From: Winogradskyella psychrotolerans
GTDB lineage: Bacteria; Bacteroidota; Bacteroidia; Flavobacteriales; Flavobacteriaceae
DNA length: 64,000 bases
NCBI RefSeq assembly: GCF_018860545.1
Contig: NZ_JAHKPN010000039.1
Coordinates: 124,001 to 188,000 of the forward strand
Direction of reading: 5' to 3'
In this document: positions 54,739 through 63,850 of the stretch, piece by piece
Numbering within the stretch: position 1 is the stretch's first letter
Layout of the letters: every line of letters begins with the position of its first letter
Notes under the pieces: generated by a model
The model's database searches: none
What the model saw: only the letters and a program-made list of their open reading frames with translations
What the model was told of the DNA's origin: nothing
Program-made: the position numbers and the translations under genes

Positions 54739-55707
54739 ATGCAAATAAAAATTTATTTTATTTTATTATTAGGGTTTACCATACTTTCTTGTGATGAGGA
54801 TTCAAAAGTTGAAACTGAAATCGCTAAAGTTGAAGTAGATTTTACAATAGAACGTTTTGATAAAGCATTTTATGAAGCGACACCAAAATATCTTCCAAAG
54901 TTAAAAAGGGCTTATCCTTTCTTCTTTTCTAAGCATGAGCCGGATTCTATTGTAGTTGAGAGAATGAATGACACTTTGCAGAACGAAATTTTACGGGAGG
55001 TTGACATGGCCTTTAAAGATATTCAAAATACAAAACAAGAGTTAGTTTCTTTATTTCAGTATCTAAAATATTATGATAAAGTGTTCTCTACGCCAAGAGT
55101 GATAACACTAATTAACAATGTACAATATAGAGATAATGTGATTGTGACAGACAGTATTGTGCTAGTTGCATTGGATAACTATTTAGGTGAAAATCATAGG
55201 TTTTATGTGGATGGTAATATACCAGTATATTTGGCTAAAAACTTTAAAAAGGAACAAATAGTTGTTGATTTAGCAGACGCATATGCTAAGAAATACGCTT
55301 TTCAATCGAAAAGAAAAGCATTGTTAGAAGAGATGATTTATTTTGGGAAGTTACTCTATTTTAAAGATGTAGTGATTCCTTTTAAAACGGATGCGGAAAA
55401 AATGGGGTATACAGAAAGTGAAATTAAATGGGCTGAGGCTAATGAAAGTCAGATTTGGAGCTATTTAATAGAGAAAGAATTATTATACAGTACAGATCCT
55501 AAATTACCCAACCGTTTTATTGCAGATGCTCCATTTACTAAGTTTTATTTGGAATTAGATAATGAATCGCCAGGGCGTTTAGGTCAATATATTGGTTGGC
55601 AAATAGTAAAAGCTTATGCAGAAAATTCGGGTGATGACCTTATGAAAATTATGCAAACCGAACCTGAAGAAATATTTAGAAAATCAAAATTTAAACCAAA
55701 AAAATAA
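54739..55707 (+). CDS. gldB: Gliding motility lipoprotein GldB
   Basis: A 322-residue lipoprotein with lipobox TILSC (Cys18). The body (IERFDKAFYEATPKYLPKLKRAYPFFF, later FIADAPFTKFYLELDNESPGRLGQYIGW) is the GldB pattern. GldB is required for gliding in Flavobacterium johnsoniae, and is widespread in the phylum, even in non-gliders. It overlaps the gldC start by one base. Confidence 0.92.
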   Translation: MQIKIYFILLLGFTILSCDEDSKVETEIAKVEVDFTIERFDKAFYEATPKYLPKLKRAYPFFFSKHEPDSIVVERMNDTLQNEILREVDMAFKDIQNTKQELVSLFQYLKYYDKVFSTPRVITLINNVQYRDNVIVTDSIVLVALDNYLGENHRFYVDGNIPVYLAKNFKKEQIVVDLADAYAKKYAFQSKRKALLEEMIYFGKLLYFKDVVIPFKTDAEKMGYTESEIKWAEANESQIWSYLIEKELLYSTDPKLPNRFIADAPFTKFYLELDNESPGRLGQYIGWQIVKAYAENSGDDLMKIMQTEPEEIFRKSKFKPKK

Positions 55708-56042
55708 TGTCTAAAGTTATAAAATCTAAAATTGTACTAAACGTTGAACTCGATGAAAATAGAGTGCCGGAAAAGCTAAATTGGTCAGCTCAAGATGGTG
55801 GTGTGAATAACGAGGAGGCTAAAGCAATTATGCTATCTGTTTGGGATAGTAAGGCACAAGAAACTTTAAAAATAGACTTGTGGACTAAAGATATGCCTGT
55901 AGATGAAATGAAATTGTTCTTTCATCAAACTTTGGTAACCATGAGTGATACTTTTTTAAGAGCAACACAAGACGAAAAAATGACCGGTGATATGAAAGAT
56001 TTTTGTGATTATTTCGCAGAGAAGCTTGAGCTTAAAAAGTAG
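55707..56042 (+). CDS. gldC: Gliding motility protein GldC
   Basis: A 111-residue soluble protein: IVLNVELDENRVPEKLNWSA, then the LDLWTKDMPVDEMKLFF-like stretch (here IDLWTKDMPVDEMK), typical GldC. It aids gliding but is less strictly required than GldB in Flavobacterium. TAATG overlap with gldB shows translational coupling. Confidence 0.92.
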   Translation: MSKVIKSKIVLNVELDENRVPEKLNWSAQDGGVNNEEAKAIMLSVWDSKAQETLKIDLWTKDMPVDEMKLFFHQTLVTMSDTFLRATQDEKMTGDMKDFCDYFAEKLELKK

Positions 56043-56048
56043 GGTCTT

Positions 56049-57026
56049 TTATAATTTCTCAGAATCCTGTGTAACTTCATAATAAGGAACAAGATTAAAA
56101 CTATCTGATTCAATGTGCATATAGTTTTTCTTGTTTTTTCTTTTATGTCGTACAAAGTCGGTTGTATTATAGATCTTCCAAATAGTAAGTTCGTTTAATC
56201 GACCTGTGGTCGTTTGCATGTCAATCTCAATCTTTCGAATCATGCGATCAACGGTCTTTTGATCTGCTATTTTTAGTGCTTTTTCAGAAGTAGATCCATT
56301 ATCTACTTTGTAAATCACCCAATATCTTGCATCTATATTGGCGGTTTTAGTAGTTGCTATTCTACCGCGTGGTTGTTGAAGTTTTACGGATTTTATGCCT
56401 TCGTTATCATATAAAGGAACGCTATTGCTAATACGTGGTGTTTTTGAAATACTGATGTATTCTTTAGCTTGGGTGCGATGTGGTGTGGCTTTTTTACCAG
56501 ATAGCTTCAATTCTGTTTTACCTTGATGACTTTCAGACCCGTAAGATGTGTTTTTGGTGAAAGAATCTAGTGCTACTATTGGTTTTGCGTAGGTCAGAAA
56601 CTTTTTGGGTGCATTTTCAAGAGTAGCAATGTTTGTTTTTGGGGCTATACTTTTATCATTAAGATCTCTAATTTCATGTGTCAAAGGTGCTAATTCCTCT
56701 AAACCAAAAGATTCATTTCTTAGTAAAGTAATAATAATTAACTTATCTCGTAGTACAGCTTCAACGGCATAGCGCCCCACAGGTATATCCGAAATTTGAA
56801 TTTTTGCGACAGTGTCTTTTACTTTTATGACGCGTTCAAAATCATCATTAAAAATCATGAGTTCGTAAATGGTACGATCACATTTAAAGACAATACTGTC
56901 TTCTGTTTTGTTAAGTTGATGCTTTAGTTCTTTGGCTCTTGTATTGGTGTTTTGAAGTAATACAGATTTTTGTCCATAAGCTAAAGTTGACAAACATAAC
57001 ATTAAAATGATATATAGTAGTCTCAT
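56049..57026 (-). CDS. Secreted hypothetical protein, paralogue A
   Basis: A 325-residue protein with signal peptide ending LAYGQ. An N-terminal beta domain (LLQNTNTRAKELKHQLNKTEDSIVFKC) and a C-terminal domain (KIADQKTVDRMIRKIEIDMQTTTGRLNELTIWKIYN) flank a basic low-complexity middle. It shares both end domains with the gene at 57296-58054, about 36% identical by eye over the ends, but its linker is longer. No known family. Probably periplasmic. Confidence 0.65.
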   Translation of the reverse strand: MRLLYIILMLCLSTLAYGQKSVLLQNTNTRAKELKHQLNKTEDSIVFKCDRTIYELMIFNDDFERVIKVKDTVAKIQISDIPVGRYAVEAVLRDKLIIITLLRNESFGLEELAPLTHEIRDLNDKSIAPKTNIATLENAPKKFLTYAKPIVALDSFTKNTSYGSESHQGKTELKLSGKKATPHRTQAKEYISISKTPRISNSVPLYDNEGIKSVKLQQPRGRIATTKTANIDARYWVIYKVDNGSTSEKALKIADQKTVDRMIRKIEIDMQTTTGRLNELTIWKIYNTTDFVRHKRKNKKNYMHIESDSFNLVPYYEVTQDSEKL

Positions 57027-57295
57027 AATAAGTAGGTTTTTTGTTCTGGGGAAACAATTGTAACATAAAAAAATAATTAGATTTTCTTTATATTATGTAC
57101 AAAGTTATTGCCTTTTTAAAAGGTTACATCATATAATAGATACGTGGTAATTTTTTTAGTTAATGTGCCGTGACTGACGATATAACACATAAATCCCCAT
57201 GTAAAGTGTTCTATTTAAAGCTTGTAATGTAGTCTGATTATTTAATTAACTATGTTATCAAGGTTTAAAACATAGCGAAATAAATAGGTGAATTC

Positions 57296-58054
57296 TTATA
57301 AACTTTGAATATTATCAGATGTGGAATAATAAGGAGTAGGATTGAATAAATCCGTTGCCAATGAATATACAAAATCTGGGTTTGAAACCTGATTGTCCAT
57401 AAATTCACTTTTGTTGTAAACCTCCCAAACAGTTAGCGTATTGAATTTTCCAGGGTCACTATTTAGTTCCATCTTATGTCTAAGAATCATGAGTTCTACT
57501 GACTTCTGATCTACCAATCTCATCGTTTTGCTAGAGCCACTATCATTATTAATCTGTGCTATAGTCCAAAAGTATTTTTGATTCTTGTTGCTGTGATTAT
57601 TGGTGTTTCCGCGAGTCAAAAGAAACGCTATGCTTTTTTTTGGGGCACTCTTAATAACATTTAATTCTTCATCGAGCATCATGCCTTTGCCTTCAGCTAT
57701 TTTTTCTGATTGTGAGTGAGATACGTTATAAGAGTCATCATGCTTTATTAAATCTAAGATTATAATCTTCTCAGCTAATTTTGTCTCTACTACAAAATTA
57801 CCAACAGGCATATGCTTTAAAGGAATTTGTGTTTTGTGAGCTTCAACTACAACTGTTTGGTCATAATCGCTATTAAAGATTTCAACTTTTTCAATTTTAG
57901 AATTGCATTCCAACACCAGGCTATCCATTGTGGTGTTTAATCCATGTATTAGCTCTTTAGCTTTTGGATTATTATTTTGAAGTAATGTAATGTTTTGACC
58001 ATAATTAATTGTTGTCAAAAGTAGGACGAGTAATGTACTTATGTTTTTAATCAT
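57296..58054 (-). CDS. Secreted hypothetical protein, paralogue B
   Basis: A 252-residue protein with signal peptide ending INYGQ. It has the same N-terminal (LLQNNNPKAKELIHGLNTTMDSLVLEC) and C-terminal (RLVDQKSVELMILRHKMELNSDPGKFNTLTVWEVYN) segments as the preceding gene on this strand. It has a shorter middle. Start at ATG 58054; a GTG three codons earlier is possible. The 57027-57295 gap between the paralogues is AT-rich with nothing recognisable. Confidence 0.65.
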   Translation of the reverse strand: MIKNISTLLVLLLTTINYGQNITLLQNNNPKAKELIHGLNTTMDSLVLECNSKIEKVEIFNSDYDQTVVVEAHKTQIPLKHMPVGNFVVETKLAEKIIILDLIKHDDSYNVSHSQSEKIAEGKGMMLDEELNVIKSAPKKSIAFLLTRGNTNNHSNKNQKYFWTIAQINNDSGSSKTMRLVDQKSVELMILRHKMELNSDPGKFNTLTVWEVYNKSEFMDNQVSNPDFVYSLATDLFNPTPYYSTSDNIQSL

Positions 58055-58283
58055 AATAATCACTTTTTTTAGGTTAATGGGCTTACGAATAATCAGTTTT
58101 TGGGCATTGCTATTTGCGTATTTTATAACTAATTTAGGGTCTAATTACTTAGTTCACATTTATATAGGATGTTTTGCGTTTTTTATAGATTATAGACCTG
58201 CATCTACGATGTAAAGCAAAAAAACAAGATTTAATTATGCCTTATTTTGAGTGTGTTCAATGGTATTTTGATTAAATTAGCCT

Positions 58284-58907
58284 ATGCGAAAAATTATATT
58301 TGGTGTCATAATTACTTTAGTTATTTTGTTCACATTTAAATATTGTGAAGACAAAAAAGAAGCTGAAATTATTATTGAAGAGCATAGTGCGTTAATTCAA
58401 GAACAAATTAATAATGTTGGTAAGTTAGTGGTTACCGAAGGTCATTTTTCTGAGGTCTTTAGTTATAAGAACTCTAAAGCTATTTTTGGAGATTTAATGT
58501 CTGCTGAGAAAAAAGCACTCGTTGTGGTGAATGCAGATGTAACTGTGGCTTATGATTTAAGTAAAATTGAATACAAGATAGATGAAGCCACTAAAACACT
58601 TCAAATCGTAAGTATTCCTAAAGAAGAAATTAAAATCAATCCAGATTTTGAATATTATGATGTGCAAGCCGATTTCCTAAATCAGTTTGAAGCCAAAGAT
58701 TATAATAACATTAAAGATACCGTGAAAACATCCTTGATGAAAAAAATAGAAGCGTCCGATTTAAAATCAAACGCTCAAAACAGATTAATAAGTGAGTTGT
58801 CTAAGTTTTTTATATTGACTAAATCCTTAGGATGGACATTACAATACAATGAAAGCCCAATTGAGGATTCAATTCAGTTACAAAATTTAGAAGGCTTGTT
58901 AAATTAA
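58284..58907 (+). CDS. DUF4230 membrane-anchored protein
   Basis: A 207-residue protein with an N-terminal membrane helix (residues 4-20), then the DUF4230 body (NVGKLVVTEGHFSEVFSYKNSK...DLSKIEYKID...IVSIPKEEI...YYDVQADFLNQF). Function of the family is unknown. It is convergent with the rhodanese gene, 3 nt apart. Confidence 0.85.
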   Translation: MRKIIFGVIITLVILFTFKYCEDKKEAEIIIEEHSALIQEQINNVGKLVVTEGHFSEVFSYKNSKAIFGDLMSAEKKALVVVNADVTVAYDLSKIEYKIDEATKTLQIVSIPKEEIKINPDFEYYDVQADFLNQFEAKDYNNIKDTVKTSLMKKIEASDLKSNAQNRLISELSKFFILTKSLGWTLQYNESPIEDSIQLQNLEGLLN

Positions 58908-58910
58908 ATG

Positions 58911-59219
58911 CTATGCTAATTTTCGTTGCAAACTGCCAATTCCGCCCCCATTTATGGCATCAACACCATTAGATTTCAACATGCTCGAAGCACTTCCAGA
59001 ACGCATACCACTAGCACAATAGGCAATAACAGGTTTATTTAATTTTTTAATCTCATTAATTCTATTGCCCAATTCTTGAAGCGGAATATGTTTCGCATTC
59101 TTAATATGTCCTCCTTGATATTCGCTTTTGGTTCTAACATCTAAAATAACAGCCCCTTTTTCAATGTATTCTGCAACGTTATTAGTCGATTTTCCAAATA
59201 AAGCATTAAATAATCCCAT
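58911..59219 (-). CDS. Rhodanese-like sulfurtransferase
   Basis: A 102-residue single-domain rhodanese. AVILDVRTKSEYQGGHIKNAKHIPL and the active loop CASGMRS (persulfide Cys) are intact. It probably transfers sulfane sulfur to a cytosolic acceptor; the partner is unknown. Residue range and motif match small GlpE/PspE-like proteins. Confidence 0.92.
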   Translation of the reverse strand: MGLFNALFGKSTNNVAEYIEKGAVILDVRTKSEYQGGHIKNAKHIPLQELGNRINEIKKLNKPVIAYCASGMRSGSASSMLKSNGVDAINGGGIGSLQRKLA

Positions 59220-59332
59220 AGTATTTATTTTTTGTCAAAAATCCGAAAAGCATTCAAGACGAAACGTAACCAAAGTTACATTATTTTGAATTCAACCGAA
59301 AAATCTTCTTATTTTAGTATTCTACAATAGCT

Positions 59333-59905
59333 ATGAAATCAGAAACACGTCAACAAGAAATTATACGAGTAGCAGCTCAACTGTTCAAGGAAAAAGGTTA
59401 CAGTGCTGTAACGATGCGCGATTTAGCAAAAGCTATGGGTATAAAAGCTGCGAGCCTTTATAATCATATCAATTCTAAACAAGATATTTTAAATGCAATT
59501 ATTATTTCTTTGGCTGAAGAATTTACAGATGGCATGAAGCAAATCCACTTGTCAAATGCGTCTTGTATCGATAAATTAAAAAAAATCATAGAACTTCATG
59601 TTCACATTTCAAGTAAAAACAGCTACGGTATGGCATCCTTAAATAACGATTGGATGCATCTTGAAACTCAATTAACTTACTATAAGAAATTACGAAGTGA
59701 TTACGAAAACGATTTTAAAACCATTCTGAAAGATGGTATAAAATCAGGTGAAATTGTCAATATAAAACCAGACGTCATGATGTTTTCTATACTCACAACC
59801 TTACGTTCACTCTACATCTGGATTCCTAAAAAGGAGGATTTTAATCTTCAAGAGTTATCCAATAGCTTAAGTCATATACTCATTGAGGGTATCGCAAAAG
59901 ATTAA
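59333..59905 (+). CDS. TetR-family regulator, probably of the paa operon
   Basis: A 190-residue repressor. The N-terminal HTH is IIRVAAQLFKEKGYSAVTMRDLAKAMGIKAASLYNHINSKQDIL. The C-terminal half is a ligand-binding helical domain. It lies directly upstream of paaE, and a perfect palindrome (59994-60011) overlaps the paa promoter region. PaaR of Thermus is also a TetR protein that senses phenylacetyl-CoA. Control of paa here is inference. Confidence 0.88.
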   Translation: MKSETRQQEIIRVAAQLFKEKGYSAVTMRDLAKAMGIKAASLYNHINSKQDILNAIIISLAEEFTDGMKQIHLSNASCIDKLKKIIELHVHISSKNSYGMASLNNDWMHLETQLTYYKKLRSDYENDFKTILKDGIKSGEIVNIKPDVMMFSILTTLRSLYIWIPKKEDFNLQELSNSLSHILIEGIAKD

Positions 59906-59978
59906 CGCAATCGCAATTGATTTCCCAATTGAGTTCGCTCAGAAAATCATATTAACAAAATCTTTGAAATTAATTTTA

Positions 59979-59986
59979 TAACTTTG
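59979..59986 (+). promoter_or_regulatory. paa operon promoter -7 box
   Basis: TAACTTTG matches TAnnTTTG. The palindromic operator starts 7 nt downstream, over the expected transcription start. Confidence 0.6.
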
Positions 59987-59993
59987 TCAAGTA

Positions 59994-60011
59994 AACTAAC
60001 AAGTGTTAGTT
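59994..60011. promoter_or_regulatory. Palindromic TetR-type operator before paaE
   Basis: AACTAACAAGTGTTAGTT has perfect 8-bp arms around AG. Size and symmetry fit a TetR dimer. Its place just after the -7 box fits repression by the adjacent TetR protein. Confidence 0.75.
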
Positions 60012-60028
60012 AAATAAAAATTGATATT

Positions 60029-60062
60029 GAATTCGAAATAGGAGGTATTCCATTTCAAATTC
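60029..60062 (+). other. Hairpin in the paaE leader with AGGAGGT in its loop
   Basis: GAATTCGAAAT pairs with ATTTCAAATTC (one mismatch). The 12-nt loop holds AGGAGGT, a strong Shine-Dalgarno-like sequence, which is unusual in Bacteroidota and lies too far (about 40 nt) from the ATG to act directly. Confidence 0.45.
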
Positions 60063-60087
60063 AAATTCAAGTTCGATTTCAAATTAG

Positions 60088-61161
60088 ATGGTAGAATTTT
60101 ACAAATTGAAAGTTGCAGACCTATATAAGGAAACTGAAGATACTTCGGTAATTACCTTTGCTGTACCTTCAGCGTTACAAAGTACTTTTAAATTCAGGCA
60201 AGGGCAACATTTAACCTTGAAAGCAGATATCAATGGAGAAGATGTGCGTCGTTCGTATTCGCTTTGTTCTAGTCCAAATGATAAGCAATGGAAAGTGGCG
60301 GTTAAGTTAATTCCTGGAGGCAAGTTTTCTACCTATATTAATCAGTCGTTAAATGTGGGAGATGAATTAGAAGTAATGTCACCAAGTGGAACATTTGGTG
60401 TAGAGGTACAACCTGAAACTTCAAAAAACTACCTCTTTTTCGCGGCAGGCAGTGGCATTACACCAGTCCTGTCTATGATAAAAGCGCATTTGCAAGCCGA
60501 ACCAAATGCAACATGCAAATTATTTTATGTCAATAAAACCGCAAAATCTATTATCTTTAAAGAAGAACTAGAGCAACTGCGGAATAAATATTTCGGAAGA
60601 TTAGAAATCTACTATTTCTTAACCAAAGAACGAAGAGATATCGAACTTTTCAACGGACGTTTTGATGACGAGAAAATGAAAGTTCTCACAAAAACCTTCA
60701 TCGATATTCCAGATACCAATGAAGTATTCCTCTGTGGTCCTGAAAAAATGGTCAACTACGTGAGCAATTATTTAATTAAAGCAGGATTACCAAAAGGATT
60801 CGTGCATTTTGAATTGTTTGTAACCGGACTTTCCGATGAAGATATTAAACGTGCAGAACGCTTAGCAAAACAAAACGTAGAAGGTACAGAAATAACCATT
60901 GTCGATGGAGGAAAAGAGTTTTCGTTTACTATGACTAAAGAATACGATAACATTCTCGATGCCGCTTTAGGTGCCGGAGCCGATTTGCCATTTGCCTGCA
61001 AAGGAGGCGTTTGTAGTACTTGTAAATGCGAAGTTAAAGAAGGTGCTGTTGAGATGAAAATTAATTACGCACTAAGCGAAAAAGAAGTATCACAGAATTT
61101 GGTACTAAGCTGTCAAGCCGTACCAACAACAGATAAAGTAATCGTCGATTTCGATGTATAA
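60088..61161 (+). CDS. paaE: 1,2-phenylacetyl-CoA epoxidase reductase subunit
   Basis: A 357-residue flavoprotein. An FAD domain (RRSYSLCSSP), an NAD(P) domain (FFAAGSGITPVLSMI, FLCGPEKMV) and a C-terminal plant-type 2Fe-2S domain (CKGGVCSTCKC, last ligand near LSCQAV) are in the PaaE order. It passes electrons from NADPH to the PaaA diiron centre. The operon starts with it rather than with paaA. Confidence 0.95.
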   Translation: MVEFYKLKVADLYKETEDTSVITFAVPSALQSTFKFRQGQHLTLKADINGEDVRRSYSLCSSPNDKQWKVAVKLIPGGKFSTYINQSLNVGDELEVMSPSGTFGVEVQPETSKNYLFFAAGSGITPVLSMIKAHLQAEPNATCKLFYVNKTAKSIIFKEELEQLRNKYFGRLEIYYFLTKERRDIELFNGRFDDEKMKVLTKTFIDIPDTNEVFLCGPEKMVNYVSNYLIKAGLPKGFVHFELFVTGLSDEDIKRAERLAKQNVEGTEITIVDGGKEFSFTMTKEYDNILDAALGAGADLPFACKGGVCSTCKCEVKEGAVEMKINYALSEKEVSQNLVLSCQAVPTTDKVIVDFDV

Positions 61162-61176
61162 ATAAGACTTGTCATT

Positions 61177-61190
61177 CCTGCGTAGGCAGG
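61177..61190 (+). repeat. CCTGC/GCAGG hairpin repeat in the paaE-paaA spacer
   Basis: CCTGC-GTAG-GCAGG within the sequence GTCATTCCTGCGTAGGCAGG. From memory, similar hairpins are dispersed in flavobacterial intergenic DNA. A variant lies before thyA (3577-3594). Confidence 0.5.
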
Positions 61191-61269
61191 AGTCCATAAT
61201 ATTTTGAAAAAGAAAAGTTAGAGTTCAACAAGCTAAAGGCCAAAAGCCAGCAGTTAAAAGGTTAAAACC

Positions 61270-62226
61270 ATGAGTGAAGAACAAATAAAAAATCTAGAAA
61301 AACAGTTCGAAGAGCGCATCGCAAGAGATGAAAAAATCGAACCGAAAGACTGGATGCCAGAAAAATACCGTAAAACACATATTCGGCAAATGTCGCAACA
61401 CGCCCATTCCGAAATTGTAGGGATGCTTCCTGAAGGCAATTGGATAACGCGTGCTCCTTCATTACGACGAAAAGTGGCCTTATTGGCAAAAGTACAAGAC
61501 GAAGCCGGTCACGGTTTATATTTATATTCAGCATGTGAAACCTTAGGGATTTCTCGCGATGAGTTATACGAACAACTACATTCAGGCAAGGCAAAATATT
61601 CATCCATTTTTAATTACCCAACCGTGACTTGGGCAGATATGGGAGCGATTGGTTGGTTGGTAGATGGTGCAGCAATTATCAATCAAGTGCCATTATGCAA
61701 CACTTCTTATGGACCATACGCAAGAGCAATGATTCGTGTGTGTAAAGAAGAAAGTTTCCACCAACGTCAAGGGTATGAAATCATGATAAAATTGGCAAAT
61801 GGCACACCAGAACAAAAAGATATGGCACAAGATGCCTTAAACCGATGGTGGTGGCCAAGTTTAATGATGTTAGGTCCTACGGATGCAGAATCTATTCATA
61901 CCGAACAATCTATGAAATGGAAATTAAAACGTAAGTCTAACGACGATTTACGTCAACAGTTTATAGACCAAACTGTTCCACAAGCCGATTTAATTGGTTT
62001 AACCGTTCCAGACCCAGACTTAAAATGGAACGAAGAACGTGGTAGTTATGATTTTGGAGCAATTGATTGGGACGAGTTTTGGCAAGTCGTAAAAGGCCAT
62101 GGACCAATGAATAAAGAACGCATGAAAGCCAGAGTTGATGCTTGGGAAGAAGGTCAATGGGTTCGTGATGCAGCAATGGCTTATGCCGAAAAGAAACAAG
62201 AAAGAAAAGAGAAGAAAGCGGTTTAA
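61270..62226 (+). CDS. paaA: 1,2-phenylacetyl-CoA epoxidase catalytic subunit
   Basis: A 318-residue ferritin-fold diiron monooxygenase that epoxidises the ring of phenylacetyl-Co[23 protein letters not shown] and [16 protein letters not shown] give the ExxH metal motifs (EAGH, ESFH). RRWW-type region is [15 protein letters not shown]. Length is normal. It acts with PaaB, PaaC and PaaE in a multisubunit complex. Confidence 0.97.
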   Translation: MSEEQIKNLEKQFEERIARDEKIEPKDWMPEKYRKTHIRQMSQHAHSEIVGMLPEGNWITRAPSLRRKVALLAKVQDEAGHGLYLYSACETLGISRDELYEQLHSGKAKYSSIFNYPTVTWADMGAIGWLVDGAAIINQVPLCNTSYGPYARAMIRVCKEESFHQRQGYEIMIKLANGTPEQKDMAQDALNRWWWPSLMMLGPTDAESIHTEQSMKWKLKRKSNDDLRQQFIDQTVPQADLIGLTVPDPDLKWNEERGSYDFGAIDWDEFWQVVKGHGPMNKERMKARVDAWEEGQWVRDAAMAYAEKKQERKEKKAV

Positions 62227-62419
62227 TAAAATTAAAAAGTCAATGACTTTTGATTTAAAAACCAGTTAGTAAATAATCACCACGTTGAAATGCAGAATAA
62301 AAAAATTAAATCGTTAAGAATTTTTGAAGCTTGGAAAAAATTTAGATTTTATTTTGAGGTTTTAAAACTTTAGAAGAAGTTTTAAAAATTCCTCATTTCA
62401 ACTTGAATTTTTGGTTTTG

Positions 62420-62458
62420 TATTTTAAAATCATGTCTGCAAGACATAATTTTAAAATA
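62420..62458. other. Long hairpin in the paaA-paaB spacer
   Basis: TATTTTAAAAT plus ATGTCT pairs with AGACAT plus ATTTTAAAATA around GCA, 17 bp with a single C/A mismatch. No T-run follows. The 62227-62536 gap holds no gene; the hairpin is its only clear feature. Confidence 0.7.
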
Positions 62459-62536
62459 GTGTTTCAAGACAAAATGAACATAAAGAAAAAATAAATATAA
62501 TTAAAAAGATACCTGCTTTCACAGGCATTAGAAGTT

Positions 62537-62824
62537 ATGGCAACAAAAAACTGGCCTCTTTGGGAAATCTTCGTCAGAAGTAAAAACGGATTAGAACACA
62601 GGCACTTTGGAAGTCTTCACGCAGCCGATGCAGAAATGGCATTAGAAAACGCACGTGATGTCTACACCAGACGAAACGAAGGCGTAAGCATTTGGGTGGT
62701 AGAATCTAAAAACATCACAGCCTCAAATCCAGAACACAATGGTGAGCTATTTGAGCCTGCTCAAGACAAAGTGTATCGTCACCCAACATTTTACGATTTA
62801 CCAGACGAAGTAAAACATATGTAA
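62537..62824 (+). CDS. paaB: 1,2-phenylacetyl-CoA epoxidase subunit PaaB
   Basis: A 95-residue small subunit: WPLWEIFVRSKNGLEHRHFGSLHA and WVVESKNITAS are typical. It bridges PaaA-PaaC pairs in the epoxidase assembly. Length is normal. Confidence 0.96.
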   Translation: MATKNWPLWEIFVRSKNGLEHRHFGSLHAADAEMALENARDVYTRRNEGVSIWVVESKNITASNPEHNGELFEPAQDKVYRHPTFYDLPDEVKHM

Positions 62825-62898
62825 TTTGAGCAATGCTCAAATTACAATTCCTACGAAAGTGGAAAACTCATAAATTGAAAATCATATTTTGATACTTA

Positions 62899-62947
62899 GA
62901 ACTGTCCCCTCGAAGGGACTTTAGGAGTGTTAAAACGAGAACAGTTC
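62899..62947 (+). other. Inverted repeat in the paaB-paaC spacer
   Basis: GAACTGT (62899-62905) is the inverse of ACAGTTC (62941-62947), enclosing a TCCC/GGGA mini-hairpin. It has no terminator T-run. A second palindromic stretch, ATTGAA/TTCAAT with inner CGAAT/ATTCG, lies at 62975-63015. Confidence 0.45.
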
Positions 62948-63024
62948 AATTTTCAAAGAATAGTAAAATTATTAATTGAATGCCTTCGAATTCATATTCG
63001 ACATCAATTTCAATTTAAAATATA

Positions 63025-63777
63025 ATGAATAACAATCTATATAATTACATCCTAGGCATCGCAGATAACAGTTTAATCCTCGGTCAAAGACTAGGAGAAC
63101 TCACAGGTCATGGGCCAAGTCTAGAAACCGACATCGCTTGTACCAATATCTCATTAGATTTATTTGGACAAGTACGAAGCTATTTTCAATACGCAGCAAA
63201 AATTGCAGGTGATGACCGAACCGAAGATGATATTGCAATGCTTCGAAAAGAAAGAGACTATGTCAATGTTTTATTGGTAGAACAACCTAATACCAATTTT
63301 GCTTATACCATGGCACGTCAGTTTTTATTCGATGTGTACCATTTAGCCTTTCTTTCAGAGTTAGAAAAAAGTAAGGATTTAACATTATCTGCAATAGCAA
63401 AAAAATGTATTAAAGAAGTGCGTTACCACGAACGTTTCTCGTCCGATTGGGTAAAACGTTTAGGTGATGGCACAGCAGAAAGCAAAACTAAAATGCAAAA
63501 TGCCATTAACGATTTATGGACTTATACGGATGAATTATTTCATCAAACGGAAGCTGATAAAGCAATGGTTAAAGAAGGTATAGGAGTAGATGTTACCAAA
63601 CTAAAAGAAGCCTATTACAACAATGTAAAAGAACTTTTAGAAGAAGCAACATTAGAAATTCCAGAATCCAAGTATTTTCAAAAAGGTGGCAAAAAAGGCA
63701 TTCACACCGAACATTTAGGGTACTTATTAGCCGAATTACAATATATGCAACGTGCCTATCCTAATATGGAATGGTAA
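63025..63777 (+). CDS. paaC: 1,2-phenylacetyl-CoA epoxidase structural subunit PaaC
   Basis: A 250-residue ferritin-like protein: GIADNSLILGQRLGELTGHGPSLETDIACTNISLDLFGQ and KCIKEVRYHERFSSDWVKRLGDGT. It pairs with PaaA but is not itself catalytic in known systems. Length is normal. Confidence 0.96.
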   Translation: MNNNLYNYILGIADNSLILGQRLGELTGHGPSLETDIACTNISLDLFGQVRSYFQYAAKIAGDDRTEDDIAMLRKERDYVNVLLVEQPNTNFAYTMARQFLFDVYHLAFLSELEKSKDLTLSAIAKKCIKEVRYHERFSSDWVKRLGDGTAESKTKMQNAINDLWTYTDELFHQTEADKAMVKEGIGVDVTKLKEAYYNNVKELLEEATLEIPESKYFQKGGKKGIHTEHLGYLLAELQYMQRAYPNMEW

Positions 63778-63782
63778 GAAAA

Positions 63783-63840
63783 GAATTCGAAATTGAACTC
63801 GAATGTTTAAACTAAACTTTTCAAATTCAACTTCGAATTC
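63783..63840 (+). other. Hairpin between paaC and paaD
   Basis: GAATTCGAA-A-TTGAA (63783-63797) pairs with TTCAA-C-TTCGAATTC (63826-63840), 14 bp with one mismatch and a 28-nt loop. It ends 10 nt before the paaD ATG. Confidence 0.6.
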
Positions 63841-63850
63841 AATTTAAAAG

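Noticed and set aside
60040..63840. Repeated TTCAAATTC/GAATTCGAA runs as a CRISPR or tandem array
   Set aside because: Units are irregular, lack spacers of constant length and no cas genes are nearby.
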